From Nocardioides luteus (GTDB lineage Bacteria > Actinomycetota > Actinomycetes > Propionibacteriales > Nocardioidaceae): 64,000 nt of DNA. Positions 52,439 through 60,692 of the stretch are shown here, in pieces. The notes below the pieces were generated by a model, which was not told where the DNA came from, ran no database searches, and saw only the letters and a list, made by a program, of their open reading frames with translations. The position numbers were made by a program, and so were the translations under genes. Positions within the stretch are counted from its first letter, which is position 1, and each line of letters opens with the position of its first letter. The stretch spans positions 3,278,501 to 3,342,500 of the forward strand of contig NZ_JADOVJ010000001.1 in assembly GCF_015752315.1 (NCBI RefSeq). Direction: 5' to 3'.

Positions 52439-52559
52439 CCCCGAACCATCGACGGGGCTGATACCCGACAGAAGCAGGTTTGGCTTCCGCAATACCTTCC
52501 GCATCTCCCACGATTCTGTGACTGCTGTCACATCATCTCGGCCGACCGTGGGAGACCCC

Positions 52560-53750
52560 ATGCCCGACACCACCATGCCGTCCCGGCGAGCCGGACGCCC
52601 TCAGGGCTTCCTGCTGATGTTCATGAGCTGCCTGCCCGTCCTCGGCGCCGTGCTGCTCGCTCCCGTCCTGCCGCGGATGCAGGACCACTTCGGTGACAGC
52701 GGCGCGGCGACCGCACTGGTGCCGCTCTCGCTCACCGTCCCGGCGCTGATGATCGCGCTGCTGGCGCCGTTCGCGGGCCGCATCGTGGACCGGTTCGGTC
52801 GCAAGCGGCTGCTGCTGACCGGCCTGGTGGTCTACGCCGTCTTCGGCACCGCGCCGCTGTGGCTGGACGGGCTCGCCGCGATCGTGCTCAGCCGCGCCGG
52901 GGTCGGCGTCGCCGAGGCGGCGATCATGACCTGCTGCACGACGCTCATCTCCGACTACTTCTCCGGCACCGAGCGCGACCGCTGGCTCGGGATGCAGACC
53001 GTGTTCGCGTCGCTGTCGGCGACCGCGTTCTTCGCCCTCGGCGGTGCGCTCGGCGCCCAGGACTGGCGCACGCCGTTCTGGCTCTACGCCTCCAGCCTGG
53101 TCTTCCTCGTGCTCGCCGCCGCACTCATCTGGCAGCCCGCCGGCGAGACGGCCCGCACCGGCGAGCGCACGCCCCTCCCACCGTTGCCCGCCCGTGCCCT
53201 CGCGCTGCCGTGCGCGGTCACCGTCGTCGGGGGCGTCGTCTTCTACACCCCCATCGTGGAGCTGCCCTACGTCCTCGACGCGGCCGGGATCACCGCCGTC
53301 CCCACCATCGGCGCGTTCACCGCGCTCGCCTCGCTCGCGACGGCCGGTGGTGCGTACGCCTTCGGCCGGATCTCGGCCCGCGGCACCGCGTTCCTGCTCC
53401 CGCTGGCCTTCCTGCTGGCCGGAGCCGGTCTGGTGGTGCTCGGTGCCACCTCGGTGGTGCCGGTCATCGTGCTCGGCGCGGTCGTCGCCTCGGCCGGCAC
53501 CGGCCTGATGCTGCCCACGCTGCTCGTCTGGGCGCAGTCCGGGCTCAGCTTCGAGCAGCGCGGCCGCGGCACCGGCCTGTGGACCGCCGCCCTGTTCCTC
53601 GGCGAGTTCGTCTGCCCGCTGCTCGTCGTCGTCTTCACCGGTGCTCTCGGCGGCCTCGGTGCCGCCGTCGTCCTCGTCGGAGCCGTCGCCGTCGTCCTCG
53701 CCCTCCTCACCCGTCGCGTCCTCACCCGCGGCGTGCCCGTCGCCGCCTGA
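52560..53750 (+). CDS. MFS transporter
   Basis: A 396-residue transporter with 12 predicted helices. The loop after helix two carries the MFS signature (GRIVDRFGRKRLLLTGLVV), and helix five has an RTPFWLYASSL motif. It is of the drug/metabolite exporter or uptake type. I chose the ATG at 52560 because the frame upstream runs through the end of the LysR gene. It lies 121 bp after the LysR gene on the same strand and may move the substrate of the ring-cleavage operon or export products; that link rests on position only. Confidence 0.86.
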   Translation: MPDTTMPSRRAGRPQGFLLMFMSCLPVLGAVLLAPVLPRMQDHFGDSGAATALVPLSLTVPALMIALLAPFAGRIVDRFGRKRLLLTGLVVYAVFGTAPLWLDGLAAIVLSRAGVGVAEAAIMTCCTTLISDYFSGTERDRWLGMQTVFASLSATAFFALGGALGAQDWRTPFWLYASSLVFLVLAAALIWQPAGETARTGERTPLPPLPARALALPCAVTVVGGVVFYTPIVELPYVLDAAGITAVPTIGAFTALASLATAGGAYAFGRISARGTAFLLPLAFLLAGAGLVVLGATSVVPVIVLGAVVASAGTGLMLPTLLVWAQSGLSFEQRGRGTGLWTAALFLGEFVCPLLVVVFTGALGGLGAAVVLVGAVAVVLALLTRRVLTRGVPVAA

Positions 53751-53830
53751 GCTCCGAGTGAACTCCGAGGAGGTCAAGAACCGGAATACCGGGTACCGGA
53801 TCCCTCCGTCGCCGAGCGAGGGAGCATGCC

Positions 53831-54919
53831 ATGACACCTGCCGCCACACCCGCCACGGAACGATGGGCCCGCTTCCGTGCGCGTGTCCGCCGGCTTCCGT
53901 GGGGTCAGGCGCTGACGACGGCGGTCGCAGGTGCCATCGCATTCTGGGTGGGTGCGGTCTTTCCCGGCCCGGCGGGCGAGTTCCCCTACTACGCACCCCT
54001 GGGCGCCGTGGTGGCGATGTCCACGACCGTGCTGGGCTCGGTGCGCACGTCCGTCCAGAGCATGGTCAGCATCTGGCTGGGCTCGGCGATCGCCCTGGCC
54101 ATCGGGGCGGTGCTCTCGCCCAGCCCCGCGACCGTGGCGCTAGTGATCGCGGCGGGAACGATCGCCGGATCCACGGGCTGGCTCGACGACTCCGGCTACT
54201 GGGTCCCGACGGCCGCCTTGTTCGTGCTGATCATCGGGACGGAGGACCCGGTGGCGTTCGTGAGCGCCTTCGGCGGCCTCACCCTGATCGGGGCCGCGAT
54301 CGGAGTCGCGATGACGATGCTCTTCCCGCAGCTGCCTCTCGCACCCGCGGAGCGAGCGATCAGCGACGTACGTCGCGAGGTGCTCGTCCAGCTCCGACGG
54401 CTGGCACATGCCCTCCAACGAGACACGCCACCGACGGAGACCCAGTGGAGCGACTTCCTGGCGCAGCCGGAGCCGGCCCTGCAGAGCATGCGCGCCGCGA
54501 GACAGCTCGTCCTCGACGCCTCCCGCGCGAACAGGCGTCGGGAACGCCACCGGTACCGCCTGGACAGGCAGCTCGAGCAGGCGGCGAGCCTCGAGCGGGT
54601 GTGCCTCCTGGTCGAGGAGCTCACCCAGCTCCTGGAAGAGGAGGAACGGGAGGGCAACGATCAGGTCGGGCTGGGCCCGGAGCTGCGTCCTCCCACGGCG
54701 CGGGCGCTGCTCGCGCTCGCGGGCCTGGTGGAGTCGGGCGACGGGCGCACCGCCGACCCGGAGGCCAAGGCGGACGCACAGGTCGCGCTGGCCGCCCTCG
54801 TCGACCAGATCCACGAGGTACGCGTGAGCGAATCCCCGGATGACGAGCTGTTCACCGCCGGCGGCATCGTCACCACCATCCGGCGGTGCATCGAGACTCC
54901 GCGTCCGGTCCACCGATGA
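53831..54919 (+). CDS. Aromatic-acid-exporter-like (FUSC-type) membrane protein
   Basis: A 362-residue protein with about six N-terminal hydrophobic helices (residues 20-170) and a long helical cytosolic C-terminal half rich in Arg and Glu (LEQAASLERVCLLVEELTQL). This is the layout of FUSC/ArAE-type proteins, a family linked to export of aromatic acids such as p-hydroxybenzoate. The APLGAVVAMSTTVLGSVR helix pair is typical. No membrane-fusion partner is present. It precedes lprG by 48 bp and could be co-transcribed. Substrate is unknown. Confidence 0.75.
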   Translation: MTPAATPATERWARFRARVRRLPWGQALTTAVAGAIAFWVGAVFPGPAGEFPYYAPLGAVVAMSTTVLGSVRTSVQSMVSIWLGSAIALAIGAVLSPSPATVALVIAAGTIAGSTGWLDDSGYWVPTAALFVLIIGTEDPVAFVSAFGGLTLIGAAIGVAMTMLFPQLPLAPAERAISDVRREVLVQLRRLAHALQRDTPPTETQWSDFLAQPEPALQSMRAARQLVLDASRANRRRERHRYRLDRQLEQAASLERVCLLVEELTQLLEEEEREGNDQVGLGPELRPPTARALLALAGLVESGDGRTADPEAKADAQVALAALVDQIHEVRVSESPDDELFTAGGIVTTIRRCIETPRPVHR

Positions 54920-54967
54920 GGCCACCTGGGCACCGTGGGGGTTGCGGGACGTGGCATTCTGAGCGGC

Positions 54968-55675
54968 ATGCCACTGAGCCTGCCACGCCTCACCTTCGCG
55001 CTCGTCGCCCTTCTGGCCGCGCTTCTCGTGATGACCTCCTGCGGCGACGAGGACCCGGCCCAGGGCCGTACGCCGAAGCAGGTGCTCGCGGCCGCGAAGA
55101 GCCATCTCGACGAGACGAGCGGGATCAACTTCTCGCTCGCCTCCGACGACCTGCCCGAGGGCATCACGACGCTCAAGGCGGCGACGGGGACGCTGACCCG
55201 CAAGCCCGCGTTCGAGGGCAAGCTGACCGTGCCGGTGATGGGCGCCGAGGCGCAGGTCGACGTGGTCTCGGTCGACGGCGTCGTCTACGCGAAGCTGCCG
55301 TTCACGACGACGTTCCAGGAGCTCGACCCGGCCGACTACGGCGTGCCCGACCCGGCGGCGCTGATCGCGCCCGAGACCGGCATCTCCTCGCTGCTCTCCG
55401 CGACCGAGGACGTGAAGATCGGCAAGTCGGTGCGCGGCGGCGCCGACAACGACGAGATCCTCTCGACCTACACCGGCACCCTGCCGGACACGGCGGTCCA
55501 GAAGATCCTGGCCGGCGCGGCGGGCGACTTCGACGTCACCTACATCATCAACGACTCCGACGAGCTCACCGAGGCCACGATCAAGGGCCACTTCAGCGGT
55601 GAGGGCGAGGCGGCGTACTCCTACACGATCGACATCACCGAGTACGACGTCGAGAAGGAGATCGCCAAGCCGTGA
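54968..55675 (+). CDS. lprG: LprG/LppX-family lipoprotein
   Basis: This 235-residue protein has a lipobox (LLVMTSC, Cys25) and then the LppX_LprAFG fold: LAAAKSHLDETSGINFSLAS, GTLTRKPAFEGKLTVPVMG and a DVVSVDGVVYAKLPFT strand. The family binds acylated glycolipids or triacylglycerol in a hydrophobic cavity outside the membrane. The stop overlaps the GTG of the following MFS gene by GTGA, as in the mycobacterial lprG-P55 operon, which exports lipids. The ATG at 54968 gives a normal signal peptide. Confidence 0.88.
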   Translation: MPLSLPRLTFALVALLAALLVMTSCGDEDPAQGRTPKQVLAAAKSHLDETSGINFSLASDDLPEGITTLKAATGTLTRKPAFEGKLTVPVMGAEAQVDVVSVDGVVYAKLPFTTTFQELDPADYGVPDPAALIAPETGISSLLSATEDVKIGKSVRGGADNDEILSTYTGTLPDTAVQKILAGAAGDFDVTYIINDSDELTEATIKGHFSGEGEAAYSYTIDITEYDVEKEIAKP

Positions 55676-57390
55676 GGGTGATCCTCTGGCTCGCCGCGGT
55701 CGCGGTGGCTTTCGCCGCCGCGGACACCTACGTCGTCGTGCTGGCGCTGCCGGACATGATGGCGGGCGTCGGGCTCTCGATCGAGGAGCTCCAGCGGGCC
55801 GCGCCGCTGATCTCGGGCTTCCTGCTGGGGTACGTGGCGGTGCTGCCGCTCATCGGACGCCTCGCCGACCTCCTCGGCCACCTGCCGGTACTCGTCGGCG
55901 GGCTGGTGGTCTTCGCCTTCGGCTCGTTCCTGACCGCGCTGTCGTGGGACCTCGCGGCGATGGTGGTCGGCCGGTTCTTCCAGGGGCTGGGCGGTGGCGC
56001 GCTGGTCCCGGCGACCCTCGCCCTGGTCGCGGCGCTCTACCCCGCCGAGCGTCGCGGCGTTCCGCTCGGCCTGGTCTCGGCGGTCCAGGAGCTCGGCTCC
56101 GTGCTCGGGCCGCTGATCGGGGCGGTCGTGCTCGCGGTCGCCGACTGGCGCGCGATCTTCCTGCTCAACCTCGTCGTCGGCGTCGTCCTGGCGGTCGCGA
56201 TCCAGCGCCTGGGCCGCTCGGACCCGGCGCTCGCCCGGTCCACCCGACCGGACCTGATCGCGCTCCTGTTCCTGCTCCTCGCCGGCGTCGCGTTCGTGCT
56301 GCTGGCGGTCGAGCCCGCCGCCCTCGTCCAGGACCTGACCTGGGGCGCGCTCTACGTGCCCGCGGCGGGGTCGACGCGCTGGCTGACCCCGCTGGGCCTG
56401 GTCACGATCCTCGCCACCCTCGGCTTCGTGCTGAAGTGGGGCCTGCGACCCGGCGTACGCAGCGTGCTCGGCCGGATCACCGCCGAGGTCGACCTCCTCG
56501 GGGCGCTGCTGCTCTCGATCGCCCTGGCCGGGGTGATCCTCGCCTTCGCGACCGCCGACCCCGAGATGGCGGTCTTCTCCGAGCAGGGCACCTGGTATCT
56601 CGTGGCCGGCGGGCTGGCGCTGCTCGGCTTCGTCTTCCACCTGCGCCGGGCACAGGACCCGATCGTGCCGCGCGGCGCGTTCGCCCGGACGCCGGCGTGG
56701 GGCTCGGTGCTGGTCTCGTTCTTCGTCGGGGCGGCGCTGGTGGCCGCGCTGATCGACGTTCCGCTCTTCGCCCGCACCACGATCTACGGCGACAGCCAGC
56801 TGAAGGCGGCCCTGGTGCTGCTCGAGTTCCTCGTCGCGCTGCCCGTGGGGGCCGTCGCGGGCGGCTTCCTGACCAGACGGCTGCCGGCCGGGGTGATCGC
56901 CGGAGCCGGCATGCTGCTGGCGGCGGTCGCGTTCGTGTTCATGGCGCGCTGGGACGCCGACGCGCTGCGCTCGATCGCGGCGACCGTCGTGCTCGTCGCC
57001 GGCGGACTCGGCTTCGGTCTCGCCCTAGCGCCGGTCAACGCCGCGATCCTGGCCACCACCGAGCAGTCGATGCACGGCCTGACCACGTCCTTCACCGTGG
57101 TGGCCCGGATGGTCGGCATGCTGGTCGGCATCTCGGCGCTGACCACGATCGGCCTGCGCAGCTACTACGCCGCCCAGGCCGACCTGCCCTCGCTCTCCTC
57201 GGTGTGCACCGGCGGCGGGATGTGCGAGGACTACCAGGACCTGCTCATCGGCGCCGCCATCGCCCAGGAGCACACCGTCTTCGCCGGCGCCGCGGTCTGC
57301 GCCGCGATCGCCGCGCTACTCGCGGTGGTGCTGCTGCGGGGCGCTCCCACCCGGGCCCTGTCGCCGAGCGAGACCGTCACCGCGCTCTAG
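55672..57390 (+). CDS. MFS lipid/drug exporter of the P55 type
   Basis: A 572-residue MFS protein with 14 predicted helices (DHA2 group). Motif A (GRLADLLGHLPVLVGG) is after helix two, and the helix-five motif reads VQELGSVLGPLIGAVVL. It is translationally coupled to lprG by a GTGA overlap. Together this matches the lprG-Rv1410c (P55) pair that moves triacylglycerides or acts as a drug pump. It has an extra stretch between helices (residues 225-260) that may lie outside the membrane. The GTG start is required by the overlap. Its stop overlaps the convergent DUF4188 stop at CTAG. Confidence 0.87.
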   Translation: MRVILWLAAVAVAFAAADTYVVVLALPDMMAGVGLSIEELQRAAPLISGFLLGYVAVLPLIGRLADLLGHLPVLVGGLVVFAFGSFLTALSWDLAAMVVGRFFQGLGGGALVPATLALVAALYPAERRGVPLGLVSAVQELGSVLGPLIGAVVLAVADWRAIFLLNLVVGVVLAVAIQRLGRSDPALARSTRPDLIALLFLLLAGVAFVLLAVEPAALVQDLTWGALYVPAAGSTRWLTPLGLVTILATLGFVLKWGLRPGVRSVLGRITAEVDLLGALLLSIALAGVILAFATADPEMAVFSEQGTWYLVAGGLALLGFVFHLRRAQDPIVPRGAFARTPAWGSVLVSFFVGAALVAALIDVPLFARTTIYGDSQLKAALVLLEFLVALPVGAVAGGFLTRRLPAGVIAGAGMLLAAVAFVFMARWDADALRSIAATVVLVAGGLGFGLALAPVNAAILATTEQSMHGLTTSFTVVARMVGMLVGISALTTIGLRSYYAAQADLPSLSSVCTGGGMCEDYQDLLIGAAIAQEHTVFAGAAVCAAIAALLAVVLLRGAPTRALSPSETVTAL

Positions 57391-57938
57391 GTCGTCTCGA
57401 CGTACTCCGGACGGGTGGAGCCCATCCGCTCGTGCGTCGCGTTGCGCCGCCCGCCGGCCCGCTCGACCACGCCGAGCGCGGCTCCGAGCCCGAACGTCGG
57501 CATGTTGCCGTAGAGCGTCTCGACCTGATCGGCCGGGACGCGGTAGGTCTCGTGCCAGATCCCGATGTCACCGGTCGAGGCCGCGCGCCGGTTGAAGGCG
57601 GCCCAGGCCGGAGCGTGCGTGAGCGACGGGTCCTTGGCGAACCGGCCGAGCTCCTCGACGCTGCGCCAGTACTGCAACGTCATCAGCACCCTCCCCGACC
57701 AGTAGCTGCGCGCCGAGAGCAGGCCGAGATCCGGGTTCTTGGCGAGCTCGGCGAGCATCCGCGGCATCGCGACGAACACCGGGAACCAGCTGCGCACCTT
57801 GCGCCAGCGATTGACGCGCATCCCGATCAGGAACACGACGACCTCGCCGGTGCCGACATCGGCGACGCGGTGGCCCGGCGCGACGCCGCTCGGCACGTTC
57901 TTCGGAGCCTCTCGGTAGGCCCGCGCGATCTTGGACAT
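57387..57938 (-). CDS. DUF4188 protein
   Basis: This 183-residue protein fits DUF4188, a ferredoxin-like family related to antibiotic-biosynthesis monooxygenase/heme-oxygenase-type small proteins. Conserved pieces are VVVFLIGMRVNRWRKVRSW and TLQYWRSVEELGRFAKDPSL, with RHE-like IWHETYRVP at the C-terminal side. A heme-binding or oxygenase role has been suggested for related proteins, but not shown here. It is divergent from the MerR gene through a palindrome-rich 89-bp gap, so it is likely that regulator's target. Confidence 0.82.
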   Translation of the reverse strand: MSKIARAYREAPKNVPSGVAPGHRVADVGTGEVVVFLIGMRVNRWRKVRSWFPVFVAMPRMLAELAKNPDLGLLSARSYWSGRVLMTLQYWRSVEELGRFAKDPSLTHAPAWAAFNRRAASTGDIGIWHETYRVPADQVETLYGNMPTFGLGAALGVVERAGGRRNATHERMGSTRPEYVETT

Positions 57939-57951
57939 GCCCGTCTCCTCA

Positions 57952-57993
57952 CTAGATAGCGACAGTATCTAGTCTAGGATAGTGCTCCTATCC
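57952..57993. promoter_or_regulatory. Two palindromes in the DUF4188-MerR gap
   Basis: CTAGATA-N7-TATCTAG (57952-57972) and GGATAG-N5-CTATCC (57977-57993) are both perfect inverted repeats in an AT-rich stretch. The first overlaps the probable DUF4188 promoter and the second the MerR promoter. Their half-sites share GATA, so one protein may bind both. MerR-type control is inferred. Confidence 0.55.
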
Positions 57994-58027
57994 AGCAGGG
58001 CTGTCAACCACTTTCAACGGAGGAACC

Positions 58028-58660
58028 ATGCGGATCTCCGAGCTCGCCGACTCGACCGGCGTGAGCGTCGCGACGATCAAGTACTACCTGCGCGAAGGCC
58101 TCCTCTCCCCCGGCAGAAAGCTCTCCGAGCGCCTGGCCGACTACGACGACCAGCACGTACGCCGCCTCCGCCTGCTCCGGGTGCTGCGCGACGTCGGCGC
58201 CGTCCCGGTCGGAGCGCTCAAGGCACTGGTCGACGCCACCCAGGACCGCAGCGCGTCGGTGCACGACATGTTCGGCGAGGCCTGCGACGCGCTCCGCACG
58301 GAGACGACGGTCCCCGAGACGAGCGACGCCCACCTCCGCGAGCTCGCCGACCAGATCGTCGAGCGGGCGGGGTGGACGAAGGTCAGGCCCGACGCCCCCG
58401 AGCGAGACCATCTCGCCGGCATCATCAGCGTCATCCTCGACAGCGGCCTTCCCACCGACCCCGAGGGCGCGGCGACCTACCTGCCTCTCGTGGACGCGAT
58501 CGCCGCCTACGAGCTCGACCAGATCGACGCCACCCAGGACCGCGAGGCCATGATGGAGCAGATGGTGCTGGGCCAGGTCGTCCTCGGGGAGTTCCTGCTC
58601 TGCCTGCGCCGGCTGGCGCACGAGCACCACAGCGCCCTGCGGTTCGCCGGACGCCGCTGA
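58028..58660 (+). CDS. MerR family regulator
   Basis: This 210-residue protein begins MRISELADSTGVSVATIKYY, the MerR helix-turn-helix, then LREGLLSPGRKLSERLADYD. A wing (HVRRLRLLRVLRDVGAVPV) and the dimer helix follow. The C-terminal domain (residues 95-210) is helical and lacks metal-binding Cys, so the inducer is probably organic or oxidative. GGAGGAACC precedes the ATG. It is divergent from DUF4188. It converges on the CYP152 gene with only one base between the two stop codons. Confidence 0.9.
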   Translation: MRISELADSTGVSVATIKYYLREGLLSPGRKLSERLADYDDQHVRRLRLLRVLRDVGAVPVGALKALVDATQDRSASVHDMFGEACDALRTETTVPETSDAHLRELADQIVERAGWTKVRPDAPERDHLAGIISVILDSGLPTDPEGAATYLPLVDAIAAYELDQIDATQDREAMMEQMVLGQVVLGEFLLCLRRLAHEHHSALRFAGRR

Positions 58661-58661
58661 C

Positions 58662-59846
58662 CTAGCCCACCCGGATCTGCAGCCGTTCGCGGGCAGGGAT
58701 CCGCGGGTAGGTGCTCCCGCGCTCGACCACGCTCCAGGAGGCACCGGCGAAGATCTCCACGGTGGCCGAGATCATCGCGATCGTCGAAGGCTCACCCGGA
58801 CACCGGTGACCCTCCGCCGGGTCTCCCCCGCCCTGCGGCACGAGCTCGAAGGCGTCGACGTCGCGACCGACGAACCGCTCGGCCGAGAAGGTGTAGGGGG
58901 CGGACCACGATCCCGGGTCCAGGTTGGTCCCGGGCACGTCGAGGACGACCCGCTGTCCCGGGGAGACGATCTCGCCGTCCCAGTCGGCATGCTGCCGGGC
59001 GATGCCGGCGAGCGCGGGGACGAACGGGAAGACGCGGCGTACCTCCTGGGTGAAGGCGTGCCGCCGCGAGGGATCCTCGGCGAGCACCGGGCGCAGCCCC
59101 GGCTCGTCGTCGAGGGTCTGGACGGCGAAGGTGCCGAGGTAGGCCACGGCGACGGCGGGACGGAGCACGTTGAGCAGCTCGACCGCGGCCACCGGGACCG
59201 GCAGCAGGTCGTCGTGCGGGTCCCGCCAGGCGGCGATGACCTCCACGGGCGTCGAGGGCGGGGTCCGGGCCGCGCGTGCCTCGCGGATCAGAGCCCGCGC
59301 CCAGCGGTTGGCCCACAGCCGGGCCGCCCAGGCCGTCGGGTAGGACGAGCCGGAGAAGCCGAACCCGTCGACGATCGCGGCCAGGCGCCGCCCGACCCGG
59401 TCGGGGTTGCGCACCGAGATGCCGGCCCACTCCAGGACCGCCCGGGCGTAGGCCTCCGACAGCAGGGTGAACATCTCCACCGTCTCGCCGCGACGTTCGC
59501 CCAGGGCCGAGCGGAGGTGGCGGCGTACGAGATCGTGGAGGGTCGTGTCGGCGTCGTCGAGCAGGTCGAGGAAGTGCGCCTTGCGGTGCAGGTGCTCGGC
59601 GCCGTCGAGGCCGTGGACGGCGCCACGGCCGAAGAGCAGAGCGGCCAGCGGGGCCGGCACCGCACCGGTGCGCCGGATGAGCGAGGGATCGTAGAAGCGA
59701 CGTACGGAGGCGGGACCGCTCACCACCAGCGCGTCGTTCCCGAGGAGCTTGACGGGGCAGGCCGGAGGGTCGCCGGCTCGCCGTCGGGCGTCGGGAATCG
59801 CGTGGTAGCCGTGGCGAAGCAGGTCCGTGGCGAGATCGCGGGTCAT
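58662..59846 (-). CDS. CYP152-type fatty acid peroxygenase, OleT-like
   Basis: This 394-residue P450 is of the CYP152 family: the Cys loop reads VPQGGGDPAEGHRCPGE (heme Cys349) and the I-helix has NVLRPAVAVA with the Arg229-Pro pair that binds the fatty-acid carboxylate. These enzymes use H2O2 directly. The distal region is LFGRGAVHGLDG. His78 stands where OleT has its His85 (decarboxylation) and Phe72 where OleT has Phe79; hydroxylating members usually have Gln at His85. So it may form terminal alkenes. Start 59846 (MTRDLATDLL) is the first ATG giving the family-like N-terminus. It lies 11 bp after a Cys-rich gene. Confidence 0.88.
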   Translation of the reverse strand: MTRDLATDLLRHGYHAIPDARRRAGDPPACPVKLLGNDALVVSGPASVRRFYDPSLIRRTGAVPAPLAALLFGRGAVHGLDGAEHLHRKAHFLDLLDDADTTLHDLVRRHLRSALGERRGETVEMFTLLSEAYARAVLEWAGISVRNPDRVGRRLAAIVDGFGFSGSSYPTAWAARLWANRWARALIREARAARTPPSTPVEVIAAWRDPHDDLLPVPVAAVELLNVLRPAVAVAYLGTFAVQTLDDEPGLRPVLAEDPSRRHAFTQEVRRVFPFVPALAGIARQHADWDGEIVSPGQRVVLDVPGTNLDPGSWSAPYTFSAERFVGRDVDAFELVPQGGGDPAEGHRCPGEPSTIAMISATVEIFAGASWSVVERGSTYPRIPARERLQIRVG

Positions 59847-59857
59847 CCGGATCGCCG

Positions 59858-60106
59858 TCAGGAGCCGCTGGTGACCCGGTCGCTCACCCCGGTCACACCG
59901 ACTTCGTGGGCGCAGTGGGCACAGCAGAACATGTGCTGCTCGTTCTGCACCCCGTGTCCGAGGATGCGGGTGCCGCAGTTGACGCACACCGGCGCGATCA
60001 CCGACACCGCACACTCGATCGAGTCGAAGACATGCTGCTCACCCGAGGCTGTGGTCACCTCGAAGCTCCCGTCGTACTCGTTGCCGCACGTGGCGCACTT
60101 ACCCAT
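59858..60106 (-). CDS. Small Cys-rich metal-binding protein
   Basis: An 82-residue protein with seven Cys: CATCG near the start, SIECAVSV, CVNCG, and a closing CCAHC followed by His. Spacing suggests two zinc or other metal sites. It resembles small actinobacterial proteins sometimes annotated as prokaryotic metallothionein-like, in my memory, but the role is unknown. GAAAGGACC precedes the ATG. It is only 11 bp upstream of the CYP152 gene on the same strand, so the two are probably co-transcribed; a stress or metal role near the peroxide enzymes is plausible. Confidence 0.78.
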   Translation of the reverse strand: MGKCATCGNEYDGSFEVTTASGEQHVFDSIECAVSVIAPVCVNCGTRILGHGVQNEQHMFCCAHCAHEVGVTGVSDRVTSGS

Positions 60107-60123
60107 GGTCGGTCCTTTCGTTC

Positions 60124-60171
60124 GGCTTCGTCACCCGGCCTCACACCGGGCATGACTCCGGGCTTCACTCC
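60124..60171. repeat. Four tandem 12-bp repeats
   Basis: Four 12-bp units (60124, 60136, 60148, 60160) of form GG(C)(T/A)TC/TGACTCC-like sequence stand in tandem in the leader upstream of the Cys-rich gene. On the minus strand the units read like GGAGTGAAGCCC. They lie within the 115-bp gap before the small membrane-protein gene. Function is unknown; a slipped-strand origin is possible. Confidence 0.6.
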
Positions 60172-60180
60172 GGACACCAC

Positions 60181-60214
60181 GCGGCCCGGGGCCCCACAGG
60201 GGGCACCGGGCCGC
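60181..60214 (-). terminator. Hairpin between small genes
   Basis: GCGGCCCGG (60181-60189) pairs with CCGGGCCGC (60206-60214), with a second GCCCC/GGGGC pairing inside. It lies eight bases after the stop of the small membrane-protein gene, read on the minus strand, and upstream of the Cys-rich gene leader. It probably ends the transcript from the SigB-like promoter. Confidence 0.6.
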
Positions 60215-60221
60215 ACGGTCT

Positions 60222-60365
60222 CTAGGTGAAGATGCTCACCCCACCGGGGCCGACCAACAGACCGACCACGATGAGGACAGCTCCCCACAGGATTTGGCCA
60301 CGGACCAGCGCAAGGATTCCGCCGATCACCAGGACTGCCGCGATCAGCCATAGGAGTAGTGCCAT
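60222..60365 (-). CDS. Small hydrophobic membrane protein
   Basis: A 47-residue protein, mostly two hydrophobic helices (LLLWLIAAVLVIGGILAL and ILWGAVLIVVGLLV) joined by an RGQ turn, ending GPGGVS. It was below the size of most gene calls. AGGTGAGATCAAA precedes the ATG at 60365. It lies 40 bp after the 80-residue stress gene and is probably co-transcribed. Tiny two-helix proteins of this type are common stress-responsive membrane proteins; the exact role is unknown. Confidence 0.65.
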   Translation of the reverse strand: MALLLWLIAAVLVIGGILALVRGQILWGAVLIVVGLLVGPGGVSIFT

Positions 60366-60405
60366 TTTGATCTCACCTCGGTGTGTAGTTGTTGCGGGGG
60401 AAAGC

Positions 60406-60648
60406 TCAGACGTTCCCGTCCAAGCGGCTACGGAGCAGGGCCTTCGCCTCCTCGGCACCCTGCACGGAGTTGGCCTGAGCACGGACGAACAGGTCCTCCA
60501 GGTCGGTGTCCTTCGAACGGCGCGCGTCCTCGATGTAGGTGTCCAGACGCAGCGCGTTGTCCAGGCAGGCCTCGGTGAACCAGATGAGGTTGTAGTCCTT
60601 GTCAGGGGTTCCCGTGACGGTTCCGGTCTCAACGCTCTTCGTGGTCAT
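60406..60648 (-). CDS. Small conserved protein, probable stress protein
   Basis: An 80-residue soluble protein with the sequence TGTPDKDYNLIWFTEACLDN in the N-terminal half and a helix LEDLFVRAQANSVQGAEEAK following. I recall similar short proteins in actinomycetes, often near stress genes; function unknown. The ATG at 60648 follows GGAGTGATCC. A SigB/SigF-like promoter (60693-60718) lies 45 bp upstream, so it is probably under general-stress control. Confidence 0.72.
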   Translation of the reverse strand: MTTKSVETGTVTGTPDKDYNLIWFTEACLDNALRLDTYIEDARRSKDTDLEDLFVRAQANSVQGAEEAKALLRSRLDGNV

Positions 60649-60692
60649 GCGGATCACTCCTCATGAGTTCTCTCGTGCGTACGGCCCCACCG

